A stretch of 7,638 nucleotides of DNA, from assembly GCA_046597185.1 (NCBI GenBank), contig JBKJLF010000126.1, positions 1-7,638 on the forward strand. The letters are read 5' to 3'. The notes under the pieces are model-generated. The model ran no database searches and was not told the origin of the DNA. It saw nothing but the letters and a program-made list of their open reading frames with translations. This document shows positions 1 through 6,730 of this stretch, in pieces (positions within the stretch are counted from its first letter, which is position 1; every line of letters starts with the position of its first letter). Both the position numbers and the translations under genes were made by a program. This DNA is from CAMBDR01 sp046597185. GTDB taxonomy: Bacteria > Pseudomonadota > Gammaproteobacteria > Burkholderiales > Burkholderiaceae_D.

Positions 1-110
1 GTCAAAACCGCAGATCACCGCCCGATGAATGATGCAGGTTGTTGGTAGGGCAATTTCTAAAAATATAGATCATGACTAAATATTAAAAACGCAATCATTC
101 AAATTGAGAA
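1..110. other. AT-rich non-coding junction segment
   Basis: No gene could be recognised here. A reading frame open from the left edge ends at a TAG at 46-48 (15 codons, tail reading HRPMNDAGCW) and could be the tail of a gene outside the window, but I do not recognise it. From about 50 on the DNA is AT-rich with stops in all frames. GCAATTTCT (50-58) and AGAATTGC (107-114) form an imperfect inverted repeat, and the second arm coincides with the point where kinase homology starts. This suggests a rearrangement junction rather than a normal promoter region. Confidence 0.4.
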
Positions 111-1787
111 TTGCTGGTTGCCGTACAAAATGGCTTGGCCAATGAATATTTGTGGCCGAACTGGCAGCAAGGGGGAGATATCAGCTTTTTGATCATGGCA
201 TCGTTAGCCACGGCGACCATCTTGACCTTTATGCGAGCCATGTTAAACACCCGGATCAGTTTCCCACGGATCGATGGCTGGCTGAAATGGTCGGTGCGCC
301 TGTTTTGTATTTCATTGATCTGGATTTTTGTATCGCCGCGTGGGGCTGTCTTGCTGATGCCTGTCATGTATTTGTTGGCATTGTTCCTCATATTTGGGGT
401 GAGCTTGTATTGCCTGCGCAAAAAGCAGCGTAGCGCGGCACTGTTTTTACTGGCATTCAGCATGTTGATGGTGGGTGCGGTGATGGCCATTTTGACCGGG
501 CTAGGTTGGGTGCCAGTGAGTCATTTCAATAGCAATGCCATGCAAATTGGCTCCGCTATGGAAATGTTGCTACTGGCTTTTGCTCTGGCGGATCGGCTCA
601 ATAGCCTGCTGCGCGAAAAAGCCCATGCCCAGCAGCAAGCTTTAACGGCACAACAATTATTGCTGGAGAATTTACATACGTCCGAGCAAGTGCTGGAGCA
701 GCGGGTCGCCGAGCGCACCAGTGAACTGAGCCAAAGCAACGCCTCGCTTGCCAAAACCAATAGCGAACTCGATGCTATGTATCAGCGCATCGAAGCCTCG
801 CGCCAGCAAGCCCAGGACGCGCAGGCGCAAGCCACCCAAGCGCAAGCGGCGCTGCTGATGGCGCAAGACCAAATGATACATGCTGACAAAATGGCGTCGC
901 TGGGGCAATTGATTAGCAGCGTTGGCGAAGAAATCAATCAGGCGCTGGCCAGCATCCAAAGCAGCGGCAAACAAATGGCCAAGGCCTTATACCATTGCTT
1001 GAGTGGTATGCCGCCCTTGTTGCGCCAACTGGACAGAGCGACGATGACGCATTTTTTACGTCTGATCGAGACTGCCAATACCTCAACCAGCACGCCAAGC
1101 ACCGCGCTAACCGCAATGCAAACCGCCACGCAAACCGCCACGCCAGGCCAAAGTGAAACGGATGTTGAGTCACAAACTCGTTTGCTCTTGCAGCAGCATC
1201 CTGCTGCCAGGGCCATGCTGAAAATGGTACAAAGTATTGCGCTGGTCAAAGAAAATTCTGCACACATCAAAGCTGCCGTACAAAGAGTGGGCAAAATCGT
1301 ACGGGCCTTAAAATCGTTTTCCCACGTTAGCCCAAACGGGGTGTTGATCCAGCGGCATTTGGTGGAAGATATGGAAACCGTATTGGTGATTTACCAAAAT
1401 CTGATCGAAGGAAAAAATCGGCTGGTATGCCAATTCGATAAAATTGACGCCTTGTACTACCAGCCCGAGAAACTCAATCAAGTCTGGATCGGGTTGATTC
1501 AAAATGCCCTGCAGGCCATGCAGCAACCTGGCACCCTCACCATTGGCATCCACCGCGTGGGCAATGAAGCGGTGGTTAGCATCGGCGATACCGGTTGCGG
1601 CATCGCTGAAGATATTTTGGTGAATATTTTCGAACCCTTGCTCATCACCCGCCACGCTGGCAGTGGCGGCGGAATCGGGCTGGACATCGTTAAACATATT
1701 ATCGACCAACATCATGGCCGCATCGAAATCCAAAGCCAACTCGGTGTGGGCACCACGGTTTCGGTGTTTTTGCCTTATGAGGCATAA
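111..1787 (+). CDS. 5'-truncated 7TM-DISM sensor histidine kinase, H-box His replaced by Glu
   Basis: The translated product (558 codons from a TTG) matches the C-terminal part of 7TMR-DISM sensor kinases. Residues about 8-16 (NGLANEYLWP) match the middle of the family's 7TM domain. About five hydrophobic segments follow (roughly 24-46, 60-78, 79-102, 109-133, 145-160), then a long Gln/Ala-rich coiled coil (165-255), a dimerisation region (DKMASLGQLISSV, 259-271), and an ATPase domain with N-box (QNALQAM), G1 (DTGCGI), F-box (IFEPLL) and G2 (GSGGGIGLDIV). The extracellular sensor and first membrane segments are absent: an in-frame TGA stands at 105-107 and no good ribosome site precedes the TTG. 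Where the family has V-A-H-E-I-N this protein reads V-G-E-E-I-N, so the phospho-accepting His is Glu273 (codon 927-929), and the usual following N-x-P-L is also lost. The ATP site looks intact. It is either a decaying pseudogene or a kinase-dead remnant; the ORF itself has no internal stop. It converges on the ceramidase gene with a 26-bp gap. Confidence 0.8.
   Translation: MLVAVQNGLANEYLWPNWQQGGDISFLIMASLATATILTFMRAMLNTRISFPRIDGWLKWSVRLFCISLIWIFVSPRGAVLLMPVMYLLALFLIFGVSLYCLRKKQRSAALFLLAFSMLMVGAVMAILTGLGWVPVSHFNSNAMQIGSAMEMLLLAFALADRLNSLLREKAHAQQQALTAQQLLLENLHTSEQVLEQRVAERTSELSQSNASLAKTNSELDAMYQRIEASRQQAQDAQAQATQAQAALLMAQDQMIHADKMASLGQLISSVGEEINQALASIQSSGKQMAKALYHCLSGMPPLLRQLDRATMTHFLRLIETANTSTSTPSTALTAMQTATQTATPGQSETDVESQTRLLLQQHPAARAMLKMVQSIALVKENSAHIKAAVQRVGKIVRALKSFSHVSPNGVLIQRHLVEDMETVLVIYQNLIEGKNRLVCQFDKIDALYYQPEKLNQVWIGLIQNALQAMQQPGTLTIGIHRVGNEAVVSIGDTGCGIAEDILVNIFEPLLITRHAGSGGGIGLDIVKHIIDQHHGRIEIQSQLGVGTTVSVFLPYEA
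1119..1142 (+). repeat. 12-bp tandem duplication inside the kinase gene
   Basis: CAAACCGCCACG occurs twice back to back (1119-1130 and 1131-1142). It encodes two QTAT units in a Thr/Ser/Ala-rich loop (NTSTSTPSTALTAMQTATQT) between the two helices of the dimerisation region. The repeat is in frame (four codons per unit), so unit gain or loss by slippage would not break the gene. Confidence 0.75.
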
Positions 1788-1813
1788 CGCCGGGTTGGCT
1801 TATTTGGGTTAAC

Positions 1814-3838
1814 CTATTTCACCTGGAAGGTATTACTGGTGCCCGTCACATCGCCAATCGTGCCAGTCCAACCATTTTTATAATTGCCGTAATGGCGGAT
1901 GCGATATTGGCCCGGGGCTGCATCGGGTGGAATATCCCATGAAATGGCGGCCTTGGAGGTGCCCCAGAATGAATCGATGCGCTGCCAGCGGTAAATGGCG
2001 CTCCAGTCGCCATCGCGCGCCACGGTCACCCAGCTTGCGCCATTCCAGCGTTGCACTTCCAAAAACGTGCCATTCTGGCGCAGATTATTTTTTGGGTGGC
2101 CGGTCCAAAATGTCACATTCACCCGTTGCCCGCGCAGATAGCTGGCGTTGGGTTGTAAATCGACTTGGCCAAAGCTCTTGCCAATGGGCGTGTTATCCAA
2201 CACCACCCCTGTTTGGAATGACATTTGATTATTAGCGAGGTCGCGTGGCACCGCGCTGGCTGCCACGCCCCCACCCTGTTTTAGCGCGCTGGCCAGTTCG
2301 TGGTAGTTTTGCTGGTAAGCGGGGAGCGTCCAGCGGCCAAAGTGGGTGGAACCACCTTCGTATTGCTGCGAATCATATTCTTCCGGGGTGGTCACGTAAC
2401 CGGAATAGGCGTTGGCATATCCGGCCAGCACCACATATTTTGCGCTGTCACCCAGGGCCGCCTTCACCGTATCACGCACGCGCCGCCACGACATGATGGT
2501 GAACTCCGCTGGCGCGGCCACAATGGTCAACTGGCCAATGCGCACGATGGAGACCGGTAATACTTCCGGCGTCCACGGAAAAGGTTGCTGGGTGCCCGGT
2601 GCCAACAGCACGGGTTTGGGCAATTGGCAGTCGCGCACCGACTGCGGCGCGGGTGTGAGCAAGCCACCCATGGCCTGCAGGAAAGGGTTGCCCTTGACAT
2701 CGCCTTCGGTAAACACCGCAGGGCCGGGGCCGTCTTCGGTGGAACCTGCTGCAAACGACATACCCAAGGCGGCAGGGCAGGTGGTTTGTGGCGCACCGCC
2801 AGTGAATTGGCTGCTGACCGTGATGCGCGAAAAATCCACAAAACGATGGCGGAAATCGACCGGGCCGCTCAGGGTTTCCAGTGGGCCGTTGTAGATGCTG
2901 AGTGCTTTTTGCAACTGGCGCTCGCCGATGATGCGGGTGTTGTCAAACTCGTTGGCGGTGGGGCCAGTGCCATCCAGATTCAGATTGGGCGTCATATCGC
3001 CCGCGTTTGATTGGGCAAAAGCGGCCACGAAATCGCTGTCGGCGTTGTAGCGCGCCCCTTTGATCTCATGTTCCCAACGCCATTGGGCATAACCCTTATT
3101 GTCGGCACTGATCAAATGATTGGAATTGGTCATCGAGGTGCCATGGGTGGCAAACCAACTGATCGCCCCCACGTCGTTGCTACCCTGTTTGAAGCGCAGC
3201 ACCGTCATATCCTGATCGGTACTGCTGCCCCAGCGCTCGCGCTCGGCCTGCGGGTTGCGCATGTAAGCGGGTAGCGAGCGGTTTTTATTGGCATCGACCA
3301 ATTGGCCCTGGCCGATCTGGATGGTGCCGGGTTTTAAGTCGCGGTGCGCCTTGTCGATGGCCAGCACAATGCCGCTGACCACGGCATCAAAAGTCTTTTT
3401 GTTGAAGCCCAGGGTGGTGATATTGTACAAGGCATAGTGGGAGAAGCCGCCGGGGCCGCTGTGGGTGTGGGTGGCGGATAAAATCACATTCGGCGCATCA
3501 TACAGGCTGCCGTATTTGGACTTCAATTGGCTGATGACGGCTTGCTGCACGCTTTGCGTGACAAAGCCCAGATCGGTGTTGACGAACACCGTGCGTCGCC
3601 CACTGGCTTGGTCGAGCACAATAAAGGCGCGCGCCCGTTGGCGCAAATGAATGCCACCAGTGGTTTGTGACAGCGAAGCGTAGCCCAGCATGCCGACTTC
3701 GGCTGCCTCGCCGGTAATATCGGACATGCCGCGCCCGACCAGGTAAGGGTCGGCTGATGCGGCGGCGGTGATGAAGGTGCTACCCAGTGCAATGGCCAGG
3801 CAGCGCAGGGTAGTGCGTAAAGTAAAGCGGATTGACAT
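1814..3838 (-). CDS. cerN: Neutral/alkaline ceramidase, secreted, Thr at the nucleophile position
   Basis: The enzyme family hydrolyses the amide bond of ceramide to sphingosine and a fatty acid. The 674-residue length fits bacterial neutral ceramidases. A Sec signal peptide covers 1-29 (cleavage likely after AAASA). The N-terminal block GRGMSDITGEAAEVGMLGY is typical. Predicted zinc ligands are present: His124 in SATHTHSGPGG (with His126), His232 in WFATHGTSMTN, Glu445 in APAEF and Tyr481 in SGYVTT. Arg187 (NKNRS), a Cys354/Cys404 pair and QQYEGGSTHFG are also kept. An Ig-like C-terminal domain covers about 535-674. The conserved hexapeptide GDVSPN, whose Ser is the nucleophile (Ser354 in the human enzyme, spacing of 51 from the zinc His identical here), reads GDMTPN, placing Thr283 there. 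The ATG is preceded by AGGAGA (3844-3849) at 5 nt. It lies 169 bp downstream of the regulator gene and has its own operator-like element. Family assignment is firm; catalytic activity is not assured. Confidence 0.93.
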   Translation of the reverse strand: MSIRFTLRTTLRCLAIALGSTFITAAASADPYLVGRGMSDITGEAAEVGMLGYASLSQTTGGIHLRQRARAFIVLDQASGRRTVFVNTDLGFVTQSVQQAVISQLKSKYGSLYDAPNVILSATHTHSGPGGFSHYALYNITTLGFNKKTFDAVVSGIVLAIDKAHRDLKPGTIQIGQGQLVDANKNRSLPAYMRNPQAERERWGSSTDQDMTVLRFKQGSNDVGAISWFATHGTSMTNSNHLISADNKGYAQWRWEHEIKGARYNADSDFVAAFAQSNAGDMTPNLNLDGTGPTANEFDNTRIIGERQLQKALSIYNGPLETLSGPVDFRHRFVDFSRITVSSQFTGGAPQTTCPAALGMSFAAGSTEDGPGPAVFTEGDVKGNPFLQAMGGLLTPAPQSVRDCQLPKPVLLAPGTQQPFPWTPEVLPVSIVRIGQLTIVAAPAEFTIMSWRRVRDTVKAALGDSAKYVVLAGYANAYSGYVTTPEEYDSQQYEGGSTHFGRWTLPAYQQNYHELASALKQGGGVAASAVPRDLANNQMSFQTGVVLDNTPIGKSFGQVDLQPNASYLRGQRVNVTFWTGHPKNNLRQNGTFLEVQRWNGASWVTVARDGDWSAIYRWQRIDSFWGTSKAAISWDIPPDAAPGQYRIRHYGNYKNGWTGTIGDVTGTSNTFQVK

Positions 3839-3885
3839 GTTGGTCTCCTTTGTTTATTTTTGGAAGAGGTGTCTGTCTCGATTAA

Positions 3886-3900
3886 TCATATAAAACACCG
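3886..3900. repeat. Degenerate second copy of the operator left arm
   Basis: TCATATAAAACACCG (3886-3900) matches TCAAATATAACACTG (3905-3919) at 12 of 15 positions, in direct orientation and 19 bp apart. The second copy is the left part of the ceramidase-upstream element. This could be an auxiliary half-site on the promoter-proximal side, or chance in AT-rich DNA. Confidence 0.35.
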
Positions 3901-3906
3901 AGCCTC

Positions 3907-3936
3907 AAATATAACACTGTTTTATTTTAAGGTGTA
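3907..3936 (-). promoter_or_regulatory. Operator/promoter element upstream of ceramidase gene
   Basis: This 30-bp stretch is 26/30 identical to 6681-6710 in front of the cytochrome-oxidase operon; the first 19 bases (AAATATAACACTGTTTTAT) are identical. It contains the dyad ACAC-N14-GTGT (3914-3935) centred on an AT pair. On the minus strand a -10-like TATATT (3913-3908) lies 17 bp after TACACC (3936-3931). The same two hexamers at the same spacing recur in the second copy, so the conserved block may hold both a core promoter and the binding site of a dimeric repressor. The TetR protein encoded between the two copies is the obvious candidate. The -35 match is poor. Confidence 0.6.
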
Positions 3937-4007
3937 CGTTTTTATTCCGATTCGAAGCGAGTGTCGGCAGGCTGATACAACGGCGGCTGGCTGCGTGGGA
4001 GAGCGGC

Positions 4008-4670
4008 TTACGGTATGGCTTTGAAATGAATGCTGATGCCGGTCATCATCACTTGCAATAAATTATCCAATTGTTTTTCCGGGGGGATTCTCGGTATCCA
4101 GTCTTCTTCTTCAACCATCACCAAGCCGAGCGAAGTGAGGCCGTGCAAGCCTTGCCAAAAAACCTGGGTCATTTGATGGGTGGATTCATTATCGCTACGC
4201 ACGATGCCGGTGGCGGCCAGTTGCACGAACAGGCTATGGGCAAAGGCGTAGGGGTCTTGTTCGATATTGCCGTGTTCCACCGTGGCCGCTTCAATGGGGG
4301 CGACCGGGCGACGTTCCATAAACACCAGCGCGTATTCATCCGGGTTGCTCATGCCGTAGCTAACATAGGCGATACCGGCCTGGCAGATTTTTTTCAACGG
4401 GTCTTTGACGCCGTCGCTGGCTTGCTTCATGACGCGCACCAGTTCCAGCAAATCTTCATCCATGGCCTGGGTGATCAGGGTGGCTTTGTCCTTGTACAGC
4501 GAATACACGACCGTGGTGGAAAAGCCGGCTTCTTCCGCCACTTTGCGGATGGTGATTTCGCGCGCGCCACCCTTTTTGATGAGGGCTTTGACCACGCTGG
4601 TAATATGCTTGCGTCTGGCATCGGCTTCGCGCCGTTTACGTTCCATCAGATTGCTTAAGGCCTTGGTCAA
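4008..4670 (-). CDS. TetR-family regulator with WHG-type C-terminal domain
   Basis: The 220-residue protein has a TetR N-terminal helix-turn-helix (about 20-66; ITIRKVAEEAGFSTTVVYSLY with a following KATLI) and a ligand-binding domain carrying the FWQGLHGLTSLG signature (171-182) of the TetR_C_33/WHG group. The start is set at the TTG 4670-4668 because AGGAG (4681-4677) sits 6 nt upstream; a longer frame reaching 4724 has an ATG at 4700 but no ribosome site. It lies 75 bp after the oxidoreductase gene and 169 bp before the ceramidase gene, all on the same strand. The likely role is local repressor responding to a lipid or lipid breakdown product; the ligand is inferred only from the neighbours. 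A TATAAT lies just upstream, so it may also have its own promoter. Confidence 0.88.
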   Translation of the reverse strand: MTKALSNLMERKRREADARRKHITSVVKALIKKGGAREITIRKVAEEAGFSTTVVYSLYKDKATLITQAMDEDLLELVRVMKQASDGVKDPLKKICQAGIAYVSYGMSNPDEYALVFMERRPVAPIEAATVEHGNIEQDPYAFAHSLFVQLAATGIVRSDNESTHQMTQVFWQGLHGLTSLGLVMVEEEDWIPRIPPEKQLDNLLQVMMTGISIHFKAIP

Positions 4671-4715
4671 TGAAATCTCCTTTTTTGTGTGATGCGCCAT
4701 GCAATGGGTGCGGCA

Positions 4716-4721
4716 ATTATA
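4716..4721 (-). promoter_or_regulatory. Possible -10 box for the regulator gene
   Basis: TATAAT is read on the minus strand at 4721-4716, about 46 nt before the TTG start of the regulator. No good -35 hexamer lies 16-18 bp upstream. An ACACT half-site (4730-4726 on the minus strand) resembles one arm of the shared operator, but the opposite GTGT arm is missing. Confidence 0.35.
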
Positions 4722-4745
4722 CAATAAGTGTCTTAATCTACCCGG

Positions 4746-6206
4746 CTATGCGGCCAGGCCCAGCAGTTTGGCCAGATAGGGGTTGAGCATCCGCCCTTGT
4801 GGGTCGAGCTGTTGGCGCAGGGCCAGAAAGTCTTTCCAGCGCGGGTAGAGCGTGGCCAGCTCGGCGGCGCTATAGCCGTGCAATTTACCCCAGTGCGGGC
4901 GGGCGGCATATTTGCGAAAGATCGGCCCCAGTTCGGACACAATATACTCATACGGTTCGCCAGCGGCGGCATGCACTGCGATGGAACAACTGTCGCGCTG
5001 GTAAAACGGGCTGAGCCAGGCATCATCGGCTTGAACGAAGCGAAATTCCAGCGGGAAGAATACGTCGTTGCGTTGTTCCAGCTTGGCAATCACTTCGCGC
5101 ACACAGGCGATGCCTGCCGCGCGCGGCACATGGCATTCGGTTTCATTAAATTTTGTGGGGCGGGATGAGCTGAACAGCTTAAAGGAGCGGTCGGTGGCCT
5201 GTTCATTCATGCCGGGGTCGATCATCTTTTTCGCTACCCAGCGCCGTAAATCCGGCGCGCGGCCAAACCAGTTGCGCAGCTTGCGTAAGTCGTCCAACAT
5301 TTTTTCATCGGTGCTGGGCGGGTGGGCGATATCTTTTCCTTCGTACTTGTTATGCGTAATCGCGGCCGCGTAGCCAGTGAAGGGCAGGTAATAAAATTCA
5401 AAATGTTGATTGGATTGGGACAGCGCATCGGCTTCGGCCAGCATGGCTTCCAGCGGCTTGAGCCAAACTTTTCTTTGCAGATTAAATGCTGGCACAACTT
5501 GGGTGGTGACGGCGGTGATGATGCCAAGGCTGCCCAGCCCGACTTGGGCCGCCGCCAATAATTCGGGGTGCTGGCTTGGGCTGCAGGTGAGGATTTCGCC
5601 GCCGGGCGTGACCAGGCGCAGCGCGCTCACGTGTGCGTGCAGGGCCGGGTGCTGGCGTCCGGTGCCGTGGGTGGCGGTGCTGATTGCGCCGGCGAAGGAT
5701 TGGGCGTTGATGTCGGGTAAATTGGGCAGCGCCAAACCGAGGCCATCCAATTGGCGGCTTAATTGCGCCAGCCGGGTGCCGCCGTGCAGGGTGGCGGTGA
5801 GGGCGGTTTTGTCGTGTGAGATTAAGCCTGAGAGTTGATCCAGCGACACCAGCTTGCCATCGGTGGGCACCAGCGCGGTGAAGGAATGGCCGGCACCGAC
5901 GCAACGTAAGCGTGCGCTTGGGTTGCTGGTCATCAGGCGCACCACGGCGGCTTCATCGGCCGGGGTTTCCAGCGCTTGCGCCTGGCATGACTGGATGCCG
6001 GACCAATTGCGCCAGCTTACGCTCTTGGCGGCGGGCGGGTTGGCGGCTACCGGGTTGGCTTGCGCGCTGGCATGATGCGCCAGCGTCGCGCTAGCGCCCA
6101 TCAGGCTGGCTGCGCCCGCTTGCAGGAGTTGGCGGCGTGTGATTTGGGGCAATGGCGCAAATGGGGTGATTTGATGGCACGCTTTGGTTCGGCTGCGGGG
6201 TGTCAT
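4746..6206 (-). CDS. Tat-exported FAD-linked oxidoreductase, aldonolactone/alditol-oxidase type
   Basis: This 486-residue flavoprotein belongs to the VAO family with an aldonolactone-oxidase (ALO) C-terminus. The N-terminus carries a twin-arginine motif T23-R-R-Q-L-L-Q followed by a hydrophobic stretch and cleavage sites at ASA/AQA (about 48-50), so it should be exported folded with FAD. The FAD domain has RCVGAGH107SF, whose His is the covalent flavin site in L-gulonolactone, arabinonolactone and alditol oxidases, and GAISTATH180GTG. The C-terminal domain ends with RPHWGKLHG (436-444), containing the family's active-site Lys. Its start overlaps the cytochrome stop as ATGA, implying translational coupling and an electron-transfer partnership: cytochrome c rather than O2 may be the acceptor. 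From memory it resembles the oxidoreductase of the P. aeruginosa sphingosine-induced sphBCD genes; a hydroxyl of sphingosine is therefore a plausible substrate, by inference. An alditol or sugar lactone is the alternative. Confidence 0.87.
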   Translation of the reverse strand: MTPRSRTKACHQITPFAPLPQITRRQLLQAGAASLMGASATLAHHASAQANPVAANPPAAKSVSWRNWSGIQSCQAQALETPADEAAVVRLMTSNPSARLRCVGAGHSFTALVPTDGKLVSLDQLSGLISHDKTALTATLHGGTRLAQLSRQLDGLGLALPNLPDINAQSFAGAISTATHGTGRQHPALHAHVSALRLVTPGGEILTCSPSQHPELLAAAQVGLGSLGIITAVTTQVVPAFNLQRKVWLKPLEAMLAEADALSQSNQHFEFYYLPFTGYAAAITHNKYEGKDIAHPPSTDEKMLDDLRKLRNWFGRAPDLRRWVAKKMIDPGMNEQATDRSFKLFSSSRPTKFNETECHVPRAAGIACVREVIAKLEQRNDVFFPLEFRFVQADDAWLSPFYQRDSCSIAVHAAAGEPYEYIVSELGPIFRKYAARPHWGKLHGYSAAELATLYPRWKDFLALRQQLDPQGRMLNPYLAKLLGLAA

Positions 6207-6589
6207 GATCCATTCTTTCTGAGCGGGGCGGACATAAAAGCAATCAGTTTGGCGTAATCATCGTCACTGCAATCGTTGCAAAAACCGCGTGCGGGCATGG
6301 CGTTGTAGCCATCGCGCACATGGGTTACCAGTATCGCCATGGTTTGTTGTTTGGGCTTTTCCCAATGCGGCACAAAGCCCGCCAGCGGGGCGGCGCTGCC
6401 TGCAACGGCGTGGCAGGTATGGCAGGAGCGCTCATATTTGGCCGCCAGTTGCGGCTCGGTAGGGCGCGTGGCTTCGGCCAGGGTAAAGTCGTCGGCTGAT
6501 GGCGTTGCGGGGGCTTTTTGACAGCCGGTCAAGCCGAGGAGCAGGCAGGTCAGTGCAAGCAGTATTTTGCCGTTAAGAAATGTTTTCAT
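6203..6589 (-). CDS. Mono-haem cytochrome c5-like lipoprotein
   Basis: The 128-residue protein starts at the ATG 6589-6587. It has a lipoprotein signal (hydrophobic 8-20, lipobox L-T-G-C23), so it is probably anchored in a membrane facing the periplasm. The haem site is C56-H-T-C-H60, and Met98 in NAMPARGFC is the likely sixth ligand. A Cys104/Cys107 pair (GFCNDCSDDDY) followed by the final helix is characteristic of cytochrome c5. It is the first gene of the operon and its stop overlaps the start of the flavoprotein gene, so it is the natural electron acceptor. The ribosome site is weak (GGAA, about 11 nt upstream). The reading frame stays open up to 6691, but the extension would push the signal peptide inward and is unlikely to be used. 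Its leader contains a terminator hairpin. Confidence 0.9.
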   Translation of the reverse strand: MKTFLNGKILLALTCLLLGLTGCQKAPATPSADDFTLAEATRPTEPQLAAKYERSCHTCHAVAGSAAPLAGFVPHWEKPKQQTMAILVTHVRDGYNAMPARGFCNDCSDDDYAKLIAFMSAPLRKNGS

Positions 6590-6631
6590 GAATCGCGGTT
6601 CCAACAACACTCGTTTTTCTGAGTTTCTATT

Positions 6632-6660
6632 AAAAAAGGCGCTTTCGCGGAGGAAAGCGC
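6632..6660 (-). terminator. Intrinsic terminator inside the leader of the cytochrome-oxidase operon
   Basis: On the minus strand GCGCTTTC and GAAAGCGC (6660-6653 and 6646-6639) form a perfect 8-bp stem with a 6-nt loop, followed by C and six T (6637-6632). It lies downstream of the operator/promoter element (6681-6712) and 42 bp before the cytochrome start. Transcripts starting at the shared element must therefore pass it. It could be an attenuator, or the leftover terminator of a deleted gene. Confidence 0.75.
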
Positions 6661-6680
6661 TGGGAAAAACCATGAGCACA

Positions 6681-6712
6681 AAATATAACACTGTTTTATA
6701 AAAGGGTGTAAT
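6681..6712 (-). promoter_or_regulatory. Palindromic operator/promoter upstream of cytochrome-oxidase operon
   Basis: Positions 6685-6712 form a 28-bp dyad with 11 of 14 pairs complementary, centred on TTTTATAAAA (6694-6703), with outer ACAC/GTGT arms separated by 14 bp. It is the better palindrome of the two copies (the other is at 3907-3936). A -10-like TATATT (6687-6682, minus strand) follows TACACC (6710-6705) by 17 bp. The symmetry fits a TetR-type dimer or pair of dimers blocking RNA polymerase. Confidence 0.65.
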
Positions 6713-6730
6713 GTTTTTTTTGTGGGGAGG

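Noticed and set aside
938..1294. Minus-strand open frames of 79-118 codons inside the kinase gene
   Set aside because: They are antisense shadows of a GC-rich reading frame with clear kinase motifs, lacking ribosome sites and recognisable domains.
1788..1813. Bidirectional terminator between the convergent kinase and ceramidase genes
   Set aside because: Only a short GGTTAACC palindrome is visible, with no GC-rich stem or T-tract.
2412..3010. Plus-strand open frames of 140-160 codons within the ceramidase gene
   Set aside because: The ceramidase frame carries all family motifs across this region; the opposite frames are compositional artefacts.
4071..4658. 195-codon plus-strand frame opposite the regulator gene
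   Set aside because: Mirror of the TetR coding sequence; no signal, domain or ribosome site of its own.
6671..6673. An in-frame upstream ATG for the cytochrome gene, reading through the terminator stem (MVFPSAFLRES...), possibly leaderless
   Set aside because: It would put 28 residues before the lipoprotein signal peptide and has no ribosome site. The ATG at 6589 gives a standard lipoprotein signal.
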